Below the pieces are notes generated by a model, which saw nothing but the letters and a program-made list of their open reading frames with translations, did not search any database and was not told the DNA's origin. Position numbers and translations under genes: made by a program. 64,000 nucleotides of DNA from Opitutaceae bacterium (GTDB lineage: Bacteria; Verrucomicrobiota; Verrucomicrobiia; Opitutales; Opitutaceae): the NCBI GenBank assembly GCA_027482185.1, contig JAIXWF010000001.1:62001-126000 (forward strand), in the 5' to 3' direction. Of the stretch, positions 16,023 through 25,795 are shown piece after piece. Numbering within the stretch: the stretch's first letter is position 1; the number at the start of each line of letters is the position of its first letter.

Positions 16023-17891
16023 ATGCTCACTCTGGCCGATGTCTCCAAGTCCTACGGCACCCGCGAACTGTTCGCCGAGGTGTCGCTCTTCATCGCGCGC
16101 ACCGACCGGCTCGGGCTCGTGGGTCCCAACGGCGCCGGCAAGTCCACTTTGTTCAGCCTGATCCTCGGCGAGGAAAAAGCGGATACGGGCACGATCGAAT
16201 GGGAACGCGGCGCGGACTTCGGCTTCCTCCCGCAGGAAAGCGCGCCGGCCGGCGACGAGACCGTGCTCCAGATCGCGACCAGCGGGAAGAAACTCGAGCC
16301 CGACGAGGACGACTGGGACATCGACTACACCCTCGAACCCCGCGCGCGGAAAATCCTCGCCGGCCTCGGCTTCAAGGAAGGCGACGCCGAGAAGCTCGCG
16401 AAAACGTTTTCCGGCGGCTGGGTCATGCGCGCCCACCTCGCCCGCCTGCTCGTCGCCGAACCCGCGCTCCTGCTGCTCGACGAACCGACCAACCACCTCG
16501 ATCTCGAGGCGCTGCTCTGGTTCCAAGATTATCTGACGCGCTATCCGGGCGGCCTCGTCGTCATCTCGCACGACCGCGCCTTCCTCAACGCCCTCTGCAC
16601 GGGCATGCTCGAGCTGCGCTCCGGCCGCCTCAATTACTACCACGGCAACTACGATTCGTACCTGAAGGAAAAGGACGACCGGAAAGCCCAGCAGGCCGCG
16701 CTCTTCAAAAACCAGCAGCGCGAGATCGCGCACCTGCAGAAGTTCGTCGACCGCTTCGGCGCCAAGGCCTCGATGGCCTCCCGCGCGAAATCGAAGGAAA
16801 AGCAGATCGAGCGCCTGCAGGAAGTCGCCGTCGAGGAACCGCACGAGGAACTCAAGCGGATCAACTTCAAGTTTCCCCAGCCGCCGCGCTCCGGCCTCAA
16901 GGTCATCGAGCTGAAAAACATCCAGCAGGCCTACGGCAACCACGTCGTCTACCGGGACCTCAACTTCACCGCCGAACGCGGCCAGCGCATCGTGCTCGTC
17001 GGGCCCAACGGCGCCGGCAAATCCACGCTGCTCAAGATCCTCGCCGACGTCATCCCGACGCAGGGCGGCGTCCGCGAACTCGGCAGCAACGTCGTGCCCG
17101 GCTACTTCGCCCAGAACCGCCTCGACAACCTCAAGCCCGAGCTGACGGTTTTCGAGAACGTGATGGAGCTGCGGACGAACGAGAACCAGCTCACCGAACA
17201 GCAGGCGCGCGCCATCCTCGGCGCTTTCCTCTTCCGCAAAGACGACGTCCACAAGCCCATCGGCGTCCTCTCCGGCGGCGAAAAATCCCGTCTCGCCCTC
17301 GCCCGGCTGCTCGTGAAGCCGCCGAACCTGCTGCTGATGGACGAGCCGACGACCCACCTCGACATCGCCTCGATCGACGCCCTCATCGGCGCGCTCAAGT
17401 CCTACGAGGGCACGCTGATCTTCATCAGCCACGACGTGCACTTCATCAAGTCGCTCGCCGAAACCGTGCTCCACGTGCACAGCGGCCGGCTCACGCCCTA
17501 CGCCGGCAACTACGATTACTACCTCGAGAAATCGAAGGCCTCCGACGCCCGCGCCGCCCTCACCGCCGGCTTCACCGATGCCCGGCCCGTGCAACAAAAA
17601 GCCGCCGCACCCGCGCCCGCGAAACCGTCCGCGCCCGCCGCGAAGAAGCCGAACGCGTCCGAGATCCGCAAATTCCGCGAGCACGTCGGCCAGCTGGAAA
17701 AGAAGGTCGTCGATCTTGAAGCGAAGCAGGCCGAGATCACCGCCGCCCTCGAGGCGCCGGAAACCTACGCCGACAAGGGCAAATTCCACCATTTGAACCG
17801 CGAGCTCAGCACCGTGGTCGACGAAATCTCCGCCGCCACTGCCGCCTGGGAAGACGCCGCCTCGAAACTCGCGGAAATGGAACAGCCGTAA
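16023..17891 (+). CDS. ABC-F family ATP-binding protein
   Basis: A 622-residue soluble protein with two ABC ATPase domains and no membrane segment. Walker A motifs are at about 34-41 and 329-337 (both GPNGAGKST). The signature sequences are FSGGW (~129, degenerate) and LSGGEKSRL (~416); the Walker B motifs are LLLDEPTNHLDL and LLMDEPTTHLDI. The interdomain linker (about 215-275, AKASMASRAKSKEKQIERL) is the tRNA-contacting extension of ABC-F proteins. The C-terminus is a Pro/Ala hinge followed by a coiled coil (about 540-622), as in Uup/YheS-like members. ABC-F proteins act on stalled or initiating ribosomes; the exact subgroup is not resolved here. Confidence 0.92.
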   Translation: MLTLADVSKSYGTRELFAEVSLFIARTDRLGLVGPNGAGKSTLFSLILGEEKADTGTIEWERGADFGFLPQESAPAGDETVLQIATSGKKLEPDEDDWDIDYTLEPRARKILAGLGFKEGDAEKLAKTFSGGWVMRAHLARLLVAEPALLLLDEPTNHLDLEALLWFQDYLTRYPGGLVVISHDRAFLNALCTGMLELRSGRLNYYHGNYDSYLKEKDDRKAQQAALFKNQQREIAHLQKFVDRFGAKASMASRAKSKEKQIERLQEVAVEEPHEELKRINFKFPQPPRSGLKVIELKNIQQAYGNHVVYRDLNFTAERGQRIVLVGPNGAGKSTLLKILADVIPTQGGVRELGSNVVPGYFAQNRLDNLKPELTVFENVMELRTNENQLTEQQARAILGAFLFRKDDVHKPIGVLSGGEKSRLALARLLVKPPNLLLMDEPTTHLDIASIDALIGALKSYEGTLIFISHDVHFIKSLAETVLHVHSGRLTPYAGNYDYYLEKSKASDARAALTAGFTDARPVQQKAAAPAPAKPSAPAAKKPNASEIRKFREHVGQLEKKVVDLEAKQAEITAALEAPETYADKGKFHHLNRELSTVVDEISAATAAWEDAASKLAEMEQP

Positions 17892-17910
17892 GGCGGAATG
17901 CCTGCGGCAG

Positions 17911-18070
17911 TGGCAAGTTGAGAGTTGAGCGTTGAGAGCTGAGAGATCGATCAGCCGTAGCACGCGGTTGAATGGAGCAGATTAAGACGACGGCACCGGC
18001 CCGCGCCCCCTCCCCTAGCGATCCGAACCCGGATCGAGCTCTCAACTCTCAACGCTCAACTTCTCCCGCC
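17911..18070. repeat. Inverted GTTGAG element between convergent genes
   Basis: The left arm (17917-17947) is AGTTGAG AGTTGAG CGTTGAG AGCTGAG followed by AGATCGATC. The right arm (18033-18061) is GATCGAGCTCTCAACTCTC continuing into CAACGCTCAACTT, an almost exact inverse. The loop of about 85 nt shows little of the core seen in other copies. The element occupies the gap between the ABC-F stop and the deoA stop, so it could serve as a bidirectional terminator structure. Confidence 0.8.
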
Positions 18071-18078
18071 TCAAAGCT

Positions 18079-19383
<1,305 letters not shown>

Positions 19384-19437
19384 GGCCTCACCCCAGCATC
19401 GCGCCGCCGCCGAGGCAACCCGCCCTTCGCCCGCGGC

Positions 19438-19791
19438 TCACGGCACCGCCGCTCCGTCGGGAAATCGGTACGCGCGTTCCACCTTCGCGACGCGCACTTC
19501 GTACGCCTCGTACCACGACGCCCGGCCGCCGCGCTGCGCTTTCTGGTGCTCGGTGTCGCGCTTCCACGCGAGCAACGCGGCTTCGTCGCGCCAATAGCTG
19601 ACGGTGATGCCGACGCCGTCGGCCCCGCGCGCGCTCTCGATCCCGAGAAACCCGTCGTAACGCGCACCGAGGTCGACCATCCGCTGCGCGACGGCGCCGT
19701 AGCCCGCGTCATCGGCGGCGGCGCGTTTCGACGTGAAGATCACCGCGTAGTACGGCGGCTCGGGGGTGCGGGCGAGTCCGGCGGCGCTCAT
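19438..19791 (-). CDS. Antibiotic biosynthesis monooxygenase (ABM) domain protein
   Basis: A 117-residue single-domain protein with the dimeric alpha/beta-barrel ABM pattern: YYAVIFTSKR at the start, GYGAVAQRMVDLGARYDGFLGIES and ITVSYWRDEAALLAWKRDTEHQ. The last is the most diagnostic stretch, as in small YqjZ-type proteins. Related proteins oxidise small aromatics or degrade heme, but many have no known substrate. Its start codon overlaps the stop of the methyltransferase gene by 4 nt (ATGA), so the two are translationally coupled. Confidence 0.85.
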   Translation of the reverse strand: MSAAGLARTPEPPYYAVIFTSKRAAADDAGYGAVAQRMVDLGARYDGFLGIESARGADGVGITVSYWRDEAALLAWKRDTEHQKAQRGGRASWYEAYEVRVAKVERAYRFPDGAAVP

Positions 19792-20546
19792 GCGGCGGCC
19801 CTCCGGAGCACGAGCATGGAATCAGCGCCGGCAAAGAACGCATAGTCGACCGTCCTCACCTCGCTCGCGATGCCGGCTTCCCGCAGCTCCCGGCGCAGCC
19901 GCGCGAGGGCCGGATACGGCCGGCCGTCGAGGCCGCACAGCGGATGGATGCGCACTTCGTCGGCCGTGACGCGCACCAGTTCGCGGCACGCGGCGAGGTG
20001 CCAGTCGTAGTCGAACCGCGCCGCGTAGAGGAAGAGCAGGTGCGCGCAGAGCACGAGGTCGAAGGTGCCGTCGAAGAACGGCAGCCGCGGCAGCGCCGCG
20101 CCGACGTAGCGGTTGCGGATGAAATGCGTCGCGTAGTCGGCGAGGAACCGCTCCGCCGCGCCGCGCCGGTCCGTTTCCGCGGCGGCGAGCGAGGGAAACG
20201 CCTTCAGCCGGAACAGCCGCGGCTTCGCGTGCATCTGCGCCGCCATGCGCGCGTAGTCGGCCTGCACCTGCGCGGTCAGCTCGGCGACCGTGCGGTCGTA
20301 CCACGGGTCGACGGCGACGGCGTCGATCCGCCGCGCGCAGGCTTCGGCGGTGAACGAAGACGGGCCGGCGGCGACGTCGAGCACGTCCCGGCCGCGCAGC
20401 GCGGCCGGATCGAGCGCGAAGAACTGCGCGTACTCGGCGAGCGAGCGGCCGAAGAAGGCGACGCCGGGCAGTTCGAGTTCCGGCGCGGGCGCGGGGATCA
20501 ATCCGGTCCGGGACCGGGGGGAGGGAGCAAGGGCGAGGGCGGGCAT
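19788..20546 (-). CDS. SAM-dependent methyltransferase-like protein
   Basis: A 252-residue class I methyltransferase-like protein. Motif I is DVLDVAAGPSSFTAEA (about residues 54-69) followed by the acidic DAVAVDPWYD. Motif IV is FDLVLCAHLLFLYA, which lies after a helical insertion, and a post-motif RELVRVTADEVRIHPL segment follows. The fold is clear but the substrate is not. The first GPSSF Gly-rich loop is slightly divergent (AAGPSS in place of GxGxG). The start was taken at MPALALAPSP because upstream codons run into non-coding sequence. It is coupled by a 4-nt overlap to the ABM gene. Confidence 0.85.
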   Translation of the reverse strand: MPALALAPSPRSRTGLIPAPAPELELPGVAFFGRSLAEYAQFFALDPAALRGRDVLDVAAGPSSFTAEACARRIDAVAVDPWYDRTVAELTAQVQADYARMAAQMHAKPRLFRLKAFPSLAAAETDRRGAAERFLADYATHFIRNRYVGAALPRLPFFDGTFDLVLCAHLLFLYAARFDYDWHLAACRELVRVTADEVRIHPLCGLDGRPYPALARLRRELREAGIASEVRTVDYAFFAGADSMLVLRRAAA

Positions 20547-20594
20547 GGGAGCGGGAGGAGGCGGGTCACGTGGTGCGGGAGGAGAAAATCGGGA

Positions 20595-20627
20595 AAACAA
20601 AAAGCCCGACTCGGTTGAGTCGGGCTT
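20595..20627 (-). terminator. Rho-independent terminator
   Basis: A perfect 11-bp stem, AAGCCCGACTC (20602-20612) with GAGTCGGGCTT (20617-20627), loop of 4 nt. On the minus strand it is followed directly by TTTTTGTTTT. It would stop a transcript coming from the short interval 20628-20880, and is positioned just before the methyltransferase gene. Confidence 0.85.
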
Positions 20628-20880
20628 GGCGCTGAACGGGAGCGGCTTTTTCAGCCGTTGGGCGCGGTATCCGCGCGGTGTCCTCGTCGCCAAGCCGACC
20701 CGTGCCAACGGGCGCGTTTGACCGTCGTCATCTTCATGACGCGGACGCAAACGGCGGCTCGGGCGGAAAAATTCATCGGCGCAACCGATGTTGGTTCGGC
20801 GCGCGCCGCGCAAGCGGATTTTTCCCGCGGGACGGAAATTCCGCGCCGGCACGCCAACCGGTGTGCGCGCCGGCGCGGCC
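20628..20880 (-). other. Short terminator-bounded unit: possible sRNA or tiny ORF
   Basis: About 250 nt lie between one intrinsic terminator upstream (20881-20917) and another downstream (20595-20627), both pointing to the minus strand. That implies a separate short transcript. It contains a small hairpin (CATCGG/CCGATG, about 20774-20790) and a 28-codon frame (20737-20651, MKMTTVKRARWHGSAW...) that could start earlier at 20776 (41 codons). The frame is Arg/Lys-rich and resembles no family I know. Either a small RNA or a small basic protein is possible; neither is proven. Confidence 0.35.
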
Positions 20881-20917
20881 AAAAAACAGGGCGGCGACCT
20901 TGCGGCCGCCGCCCTGG
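20881..20917 (-). terminator. Rho-independent terminator of the 199-residue coiled-coil gene
   Basis: On the minus strand CAGGGCGGCG (20916-20907 region) pairs with CGCCGCCCTG (20896-20887) around a small loop, followed by TTTTTT (20886-20881). It starts about 27 nt after the stop codon at 20944. It is a strong and typical intrinsic terminator. Confidence 0.85.
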
Positions 20918-20943
20918 AAACGAGTCGTGATTACTCCAAAAAA

Positions 20944-21543
20944 TCAGGTCTTCTTCGCCCCGAAGACGGAGCGGGCCATGTTGAACGGCGCGCGGGTCAG
21001 GCGCGTGACGGCGGACAGCGTGTGCTCGCCGGCCATCGGCTCCGCGGACACCGCCGGCGTGGCGGCGGTCACGAGCGCCTCGCGCGCGGCGAGCCGGGCC
21101 TCGCGTTCGGACACGGCGGCCTCGCGGCGGCGGACGGCGGTCTCCTGTTCGCGGATCGCGATGCGGTCGTCGCGGAGATTGTTCTGCTCCGCCTCGAGGA
21201 GCTCGCGGGCGCGGTGCAGTTTTTCCCAGCCGGCGGCGAGGGCGGATTCGTCGGCGAAAACCTCGCGGCGCGGGGCGCGCGTTTCGGCGGCGGGGGCCGG
21301 CGCGGCGGCCGCGGCGCGGGACTCGGGGGCGCCGGAACGCCCGGCCTCGATCTCGGCCTGGAGGGCCCGGAGGCGGGCCTCGTAGTCGCGGAGGTTCTGC
21401 TCGCGCTCCCGGAGCGCATCCTGGTCTTCCTGCAGGCGCCGGCGCTCCTCCGCGAGGGTCGCGGCCCACTTCTCTGTGGACGGCGACGTGCGCGCCAGTT
21501 TCAGGGCGGGGCCGTTCGGCGGAAACGTGATGGTCGGGTTCAT
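20944..21543 (-). CDS. Coiled-coil hypothetical protein
   Basis: A 199-residue soluble protein without a family I recognise. Two coiled-coil stretches (about 22-68, WAATLAEERRRLQEDQDALR onward, and 100-160, LLEAEQNNLRDDRIAIREQE onward) are separated by a Pro/Ala hinge (70-92). A short basic C-terminus ends MARSVFGAKKT. The start has one of the few plausible ribosome binding sites seen in the window (AGGA, 7 nt before the ATG). It is a single gene with its own strong terminator, so probably well expressed. Possible roles are structural or as a scaffold; this is inference. Confidence 0.75.
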   Translation of the reverse strand: MNPTITFPPNGPALKLARTSPSTEKWAATLAEERRRLQEDQDALREREQNLRDYEARLRALQAEIEAGRSGAPESRAAAAAPAPAAETRAPRREVFADESALAAGWEKLHRARELLEAEQNNLRDDRIAIREQETAVRRREAAVSEREARLAAREALVTAATPAVSAEPMAGEHTLSAVTRLTRAPFNMARSVFGAKKT

Positions 21544-21666
21544 GTGGTGATCCTGCTTGCTGCGGGACCACCCTAGCGTTTTCCGGTCCCGGCCGCTACG
21601 GCCCGAACCGGTTTTTACCCGGAGTTTACCTCAAGCGACGACGTCGGCGGACGATTGCCGGGATCT

Positions 21667-22905
21667 TTACGAACGGAAGATCACATCCTCGCGCTGGAAC
21701 ATCTTCACCGCGAGCCCGAGCGCGGCCGCGGCGTAGACGCAGGTCGAGCCGAAGATCAGCGCGAGGTACGGCCACTGCCAGACGCCGGACACGAGTTCCT
21801 TGCTCACGAGCGAGACATTGAGGATCGGGACGAGGGCGAGCTTCGCGTTGAGCTCGACGCCGGGCAGCATGCCGACGACGGCGGGCAAAATGATGACGAT
21901 GATGAGCGGCGAGACGTAGCTCTGCGCCTCCTTGAAGCTCTTCGCGAAGAGGGAAATCGCGAGCAGCGCGGCGGAGAACAGCACCGCGACCGGTATCACC
22001 ATTCCGAGTACGGCCAGCATGCCGAGCGGGTCGAGAGACGGCAGGGCCGGGCCCGCGGCCGCGGCGGTCTTCGCCGCCCCGGCGGCGGCGCCGGCGCCGA
22101 ACTTGGCGAACAACGAGCCGCCGACGAGGAACGTGAGCGACATCGACAGCAGCGAGAACAGGACCGTGGACAGCGAGGCCGTGAGCACCATCAGGAATTT
22201 CCCCAGCACGAGATCGATGCGGGCCACCGGGCTGCACAGGATCGTCTCCATCGTGCCGCGTTCCTTCTCGCCGGCCGTGAGGTCCATCGCCGGGTACATG
22301 GCGCCGGTGAAGGCGAGCAGGATGAACAGATACGGGATCAGGCCGCCGATGACGTTGCCGCCGACCTTTTCCGGCGGGGCGACGTTCTCGGTCTTCAGTT
22401 CGAACGGCTTCACGAGCTCGGCCGGCAGGCTGCGGCGCTCGAGGCGGCCGGCGATCTCCTTGTCGCGGTAGTCGTTGAAGAAACGGCGGAGCTCGGTGAC
22501 CGCGAACGCGGACCGCATCTCGCCTTCGTAATTGTAGATCTTCACGGCGGCCGAGGCGCCCTGCGCGAGCGCGGCGTCGAAACCGGCGGGCAACTCGACC
22601 GCGGCCCGCACCTTCTTGTCGGAGATCCGCTGCTTCCAATCCGCCGCGGCGGGCACGATCTTCACCTTGTCGTTGGCGGCGAGCGCGGCGCGCACGGCGG
22701 GCGAGTCGTCGCCGCCGATCAGCATCACGGTCGGCGCGGTGGCGCGCGCCTCGCGCACGATCTTGAAGGAAATGAACCCGATCAGGGCCATGATGGCGGG
22801 CATCACGAGCGTCGGGATGATGATCATCGAAAGCAGCGTGCGCCGGTCGCGCAGCATGTCGCGCAGCTCCTTGGTGTAGATGGTGGCGATGTTGGGCCAG
22901 TTCAT
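21667..22905 (-). CDS. ABC-2 type transporter permease (NatB-like)
   Basis: A 412-residue permease. The first helix (about 25-47) follows a cytoplasmic MNWPNIATIYTKELRDMLRD start typical of NatB. A large extracytoplasmic domain (about 50-205) contains KVRAAVELPAGFD. Five more helices follow, including the conserved GEKERGTMETILCSPV loop after helix two. NatAB-type systems export sodium or other substrates with ATP. The ATPase gene is 13 nt upstream, so the pair is one operon. The substrate is not determinable from sequence. Confidence 0.88.
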   Translation of the reverse strand: MNWPNIATIYTKELRDMLRDRRTLLSMIIIPTLVMPAIMALIGFISFKIVREARATAPTVMLIGGDDSPAVRAALAANDKVKIVPAAADWKQRISDKKVRAAVELPAGFDAALAQGASAAVKIYNYEGEMRSAFAVTELRRFFNDYRDKEIAGRLERRSLPAELVKPFELKTENVAPPEKVGGNVIGGLIPYLFILLAFTGAMYPAMDLTAGEKERGTMETILCSPVARIDLVLGKFLMVLTASLSTVLFSLLSMSLTFLVGGSLFAKFGAGAAAGAAKTAAAAGPALPSLDPLGMLAVLGMVIPVAVLFSAALLAISLFAKSFKEAQSYVSPLIIVIILPAVVGMLPGVELNAKLALVPILNVSLVSKELVSGVWQWPYLALIFGSTCVYAAAALGLAVKMFQREDVIFRS

Positions 22906-22918
22906 GGGGAGCGCGGGT

Positions 22919-23659
22919 TCAGGGTTGGTCGCCGCCGACGGTCTTGACGAAGATTTCCTCGACGTCGGTCTCGCCGGTGCGGGCGCGGAGTTCCGGGAGC
23001 GTGCCTTCGGCGAGCAGCTTGCCGCCGTGGATGATGCCGACGACGTCGCACAGTTTCTCGACCTCGCTCATGACGTGGGTCGAGTAGATCACGGTCTTGC
23101 CGCGGTTGCGGCAGTCGCGGACGAAACGGACGATCGTGCGCGCGGCCATGACATCGAGGCCGAGCGTCGGTTCGTCGAAGATCATCACCGCGGGATCGTG
23201 GATCAGCGTCCGGGCGATGGAGGTCTTCTGCTTCATGCCGGTGGAGAACTTGTCGCAGCGGCGGTCGAGGAAATCGTCCATCTCGAGATCGGCCGCGAGC
23301 TGCTGCGTGCGCTCCTTGATCTTGGCGCCGGTGAGACCGTTGAGGCGGCCGAAGTAGGCGATCATCTCGCGGGCGGTGAGGCGGCCGTAGAGCGCGGTGC
23401 TGGCGGCGAGGAAGCCGACATTGGCACGGACCTTGGCGGCGTCGCGGACCACGTCGAACCCCGCGACCGTCGCCCCACCGCGCGTCGGCTGCAGAAGCGT
23501 CGCGAGCATGCGGAGCGTCGTCGTCTTGCCGGCGCCGTTCGCGCCGAGCAGGCCGTAGATCTGGCCCGGGGAAACGCGGAAGGAAATGTCCTCCGCGGCG
23601 ATGATCTCGCCCCGCTTTTTGTCGCGGAACGTTTTCGTGAGTTGGCGGGCTTCGATCAT
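22919..23659 (-). CDS. ABC transporter ATP-binding protein (NatA-like)
   Basis: A 246-residue ATPase partner of the downstream permease. Walker A is GANGAGKTT (39-47); the signature is a divergent [15 protein letters not shown] rather than LSGGQ; Walker B is [13 protein letters not shown]; the switch His is in [12 protein letters not shown]. The FSTGMKQK variant is usual for NatA/CcmA-like export ATPases. I start it at the ATG at 23659, since the upstream frame is repeat DNA. The permease begins 13 nt after its stop. Confidence 0.92.
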   Translation of the reverse strand: MIEARQLTKTFRDKKRGEIIAAEDISFRVSPGQIYGLLGANGAGKTTTLRMLATLLQPTRGGATVAGFDVVRDAAKVRANVGFLAASTALYGRLTAREMIAYFGRLNGLTGAKIKERTQQLAADLEMDDFLDRRCDKFSTGMKQKTSIARTLIHDPAVMIFDEPTLGLDVMAARTIVRFVRDCRNRGKTVIYSTHVMSEVEKLCDVVGIIHGGKLLAEGTLPELRARTGETDVEEIFVKTVGGDQP

Positions 23660-23661
23660 GG

Positions 23662-23785
23662 AAGATGGAAAAGTGGAAACGGAAGAAAGCGGTAAATTGG
23701 AAAACCGGGACCGGGGCGGAAACCGGAGCGCCACCCGAAAGGGCCCGGCGTTTCCCGATTTTCCAATTTCCCGTTTTTGCAATTC
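23662..23785. repeat. Inverted GGAAA-type element
   Basis: The left arm (23662-23712) repeats GGAAA units at 7-8 nt steps (GATGGAAAAGTGGAAACGGA and so on to TTGGAAAACCGGGA). The right arm (23751-23785) is the inverse (TTTCCCGATTTTCCAATTTC, then CCG). The left arm abuts the NatA-like start codon and the right arm abuts the LytTR regulator stop codon. The same architecture as the GTTGAG and AGCTATC elements is built from a different repeat unit. Confidence 0.75.
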
Positions 23786-24514
23786 TCAGAGACTCATTTT
23801 CTCGCGGAAGTCCTGGGCCTGGCGGCGGCTCAGCTCGACTTTGGCGCCGCCCTTGAGATGGACGAGCAGGCCGCCGCTGAACCACGGCTCGATCTTCTCG
23901 ATCCAGGCGAGGTTGATGATCTGGCGGCGGTTGGCGCGGAAGAAGTACTTCGGGTCGAGGCGTTCCTCCATCGCGTTGAGGGAACGGAAGAGCTGGGGCT
24001 GGGCCTCGTCGAAATGGACGCGCGTGTAGTTGCCTTCGCTCTCGAGCAGGCGGATCGCCTTCACCTCGACGAACCAGCAGCGGTCGCCCTCGCGGACGAA
24101 GACCTTGTCCTCCGCGGCGAGCCGTTCGCGCGGCGGCGCCTTCGGTCCGGCGCCGCCGGCGGCGACTTTGGCGCGAAGGCGGTCGATCGCGGCGGCGAAG
24201 CGCGCGGGGTCGACGGGCTTGAGCAGGTAGTCGAGCGCGTTGAGTTCGAAGGCCTTCACCGCGAATTCGTCGTAGGCGGTGGTGAAGATCACGTGCGGCA
24301 CGGGCGGCTCGAGCGTCTCGAGCAGCTGGAGGCCGGTCTCGCCGGGCATCTGCACGTCGAGGAACAGCAGATCCGGGCCGAGGGCGGCGAGCTGTTCGCG
24401 GGCCTGCTTCGCGTTGGCGGCTTCGCCGGCGAACTCGATGTCGGGATACGCGGCCAGCAGGCGGCGCAGTTCGTTGCGCGCGAGGCGCTCGTCGTCGATC
24501 ACCAAGGCTTTCAT
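23786..24514 (-). CDS. LytTR family response regulator
   Basis: A 242-residue transcriptional regulator. The receiver domain (1-120) has D8/D9, phospho-acceptor D53 (FLDVQMPG) and K99 (LLKP). The LytTR DNA-binding domain (about 140-242) has VKAIRLLESEGNYTRVHFD, RSLNAMEERLDPKYFFRANR and the C-terminal KGGAKVELSRRQAQDFRE. LytTR proteins bind pairs of short direct repeats about 21 bp apart; such a pair lies upstream of the operon (25743-25774). Its start overlaps the kinase stop by 4 nt (ATGA). Targets may include the NatAB-like operon just downstream, by inference from position. Confidence 0.93.
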   Translation of the reverse strand: MKALVIDDERLARNELRRLLAAYPDIEFAGEAANAKQAREQLAALGPDLLFLDVQMPGETGLQLLETLEPPVPHVIFTTAYDEFAVKAFELNALDYLLKPVDPARFAAAIDRLRAKVAAGGAGPKAPPRERLAAEDKVFVREGDRCWFVEVKAIRLLESEGNYTRVHFDEAQPQLFRSLNAMEERLDPKYFFRANRRQIINLAWIEKIEPWFSGGLLVHLKGGAKVELSRRQAQDFREKMSL

Positions 24515-25647
24515 GCGCGGACGGGGTGGAGCGGGAGCACGGCCTCGGCGACGACGAGGGCCGGGGCGTCGGCGCGCAATTGGAGGGAGGCGCGATCGCC
24601 GAAGAGGAGCCGGAGGCGTTCCGCGGCGTTGCGGAGGCCGAGGCCGGTGGAGGCGGGCGCGCCGGCGGCGGCCGCGGGGGCGAGTTCGCCGGGGTTGCTC
24701 ACGCGCAGGCGGAGGGCGTCGTGTTCGCGGCGCGCGACGATGGCGATCTCGCCGCCTTCGGGCCGCGTGGAGATGCCGTACTTCACGGCGTTCTCCACCA
24801 GGGTCTGCAGCAGCAGCGGCGGGATCGGCAGGCCGAGGGTGGCGGGGTCGATGTCGAGCCGCACACGCAGCCGTTCCTCGTGGCGCACCTGCTCGAGCGC
24901 GAGGTAGTCGTTGACGGTGCGCAATTCGTCCTCGAACGGCACGGTCTCGAGCTGGCCGCTTTGGAGCGAGTAGCGGAGCAAGTTGGCCAAGTGCGTGACC
25001 GACTCGCGGGCGCGGGCGGGGTCCTCGTCGATCAACGCGCGGAGGGAGTTGAGCGAATTGAAGATGAAGTGCGGGTTGACCTGCGACTTGAGCGCGCGGA
25101 GTTCGGCTTCCTTGACGTTGGTGGCGAGCTTGAGCTGCTCGATTTGGAGCCGGTTGAAGCGGTCGAAGAGGTGGTAGAAGAAGTAGACGCAGAGCCAGCC
25201 CGCGAGGAGGATGACGCCGTTGACGATGCTGAGGATCATCGCGACCCAGATCGGCGTCTTGCCGGGCCACGGCGTCTGCAGCACGAGGTACGGGTAGGCG
25301 AAACCGATCAGCGTCCAAGCCAGGGACTGCAGCGTGCTCAGACCGAGGATACGCGGTCCGAGCGCGAGCCAGCCGAGGTCTTTCCAACCCCACCGGACCA
25401 GCCACGGCCGGGTGAAGTGCGTGATCAGCAGGCCGAGGGCGACCACGAAGACGACGGTGGACAGGGTCTCGAGGTTCTGGTCGAAGGTCTGCGGCTTCTG
25501 CGGCAAAATCAGGACGAAGAACGTCTGGAGCAGCAGAAAGAAGGTCCAACCGACGGTCTGGAAGATCACGTACAACCGCTCCTGGGCGCGGCGGCGGCGG
25601 GCGTCGCTTTCCAGGAGGACGGACGTGGGGGCGGCGAACGCGGACAT
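24511..25647 (-). CDS. LytS/YehU-like sensor histidine kinase
   Basis: A 378-residue membrane kinase. Four or more helices (about 27-160) are followed by a linker and the His_kinase domain (about 170-270) with H193 in QVNPHFIFNSLNSLRALI. A C-terminal HATPase (about 270-370) has LLLQTLVENAVKYGIS and STGLGLRNAAERLR. This domain type pairs with LytTR regulators, as here. The start at 25647 was chosen over an upstream in-frame ATG because the sequence before it contains the putative operators. The signal is unknown; no extracytoplasmic sensor domain is present, only membrane helices. Confidence 0.92.
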   Translation of the reverse strand: MSAFAAPTSVLLESDARRRRAQERLYVIFQTVGWTFFLLLQTFFVLILPQKPQTFDQNLETLSTVVFVVALGLLITHFTRPWLVRWGWKDLGWLALGPRILGLSTLQSLAWTLIGFAYPYLVLQTPWPGKTPIWVAMILSIVNGVILLAGWLCVYFFYHLFDRFNRLQIEQLKLATNVKEAELRALKSQVNPHFIFNSLNSLRALIDEDPARARESVTHLANLLRYSLQSGQLETVPFEDELRTVNDYLALEQVRHEERLRVRLDIDPATLGLPIPPLLLQTLVENAVKYGISTRPEGGEIAIVARREHDALRLRVSNPGELAPAAAAGAPASTGLGLRNAAERLRLLFGDRASLQLRADAPALVVAEAVLPLHPVRA

Positions 25648-25742
25648 GGCGGCTAAAGAGACGGGCAGCCCGGCGGTGGCAACATGACTTCGAACGGCAT
25701 GAACCCATCCTACCCGCAAACGCCGGCCTTGGCCCGCGGGGC

Positions 25743-25774
25743 GGGATGAACGGAAGCGCCGCCGGGATGAACGG
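25743..25774 (-). promoter_or_regulatory. Candidate LytTR operator (two direct repeats, 21-bp spacing)
   Basis: GGGATGAACGG occurs at 25743-25753 and again at 25764-25774, exactly 21 bp apart. On the minus strand these read CCGTTCATCCC, and the first copy gives TCCGTTCAT. That fits the published LytTR half-site pattern (T/A)(A/C)(C/A)GTTN(A/G)(T/G) at every position; the second differs at one. The pair lies 96-127 bp upstream of the kinase start on that strand. Autoregulation is the likely role. Confidence 0.6.
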
Positions 25775-25795
25775 CGAACCCGGAACGAACCGGGG

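Noticed and set aside
25693-25704. A third AAC pair near the LytTR operator
   Set aside because: Spacing to the 25743/25764 pair (about 47-56 bp) is not in phase, and the sequence match is poor.
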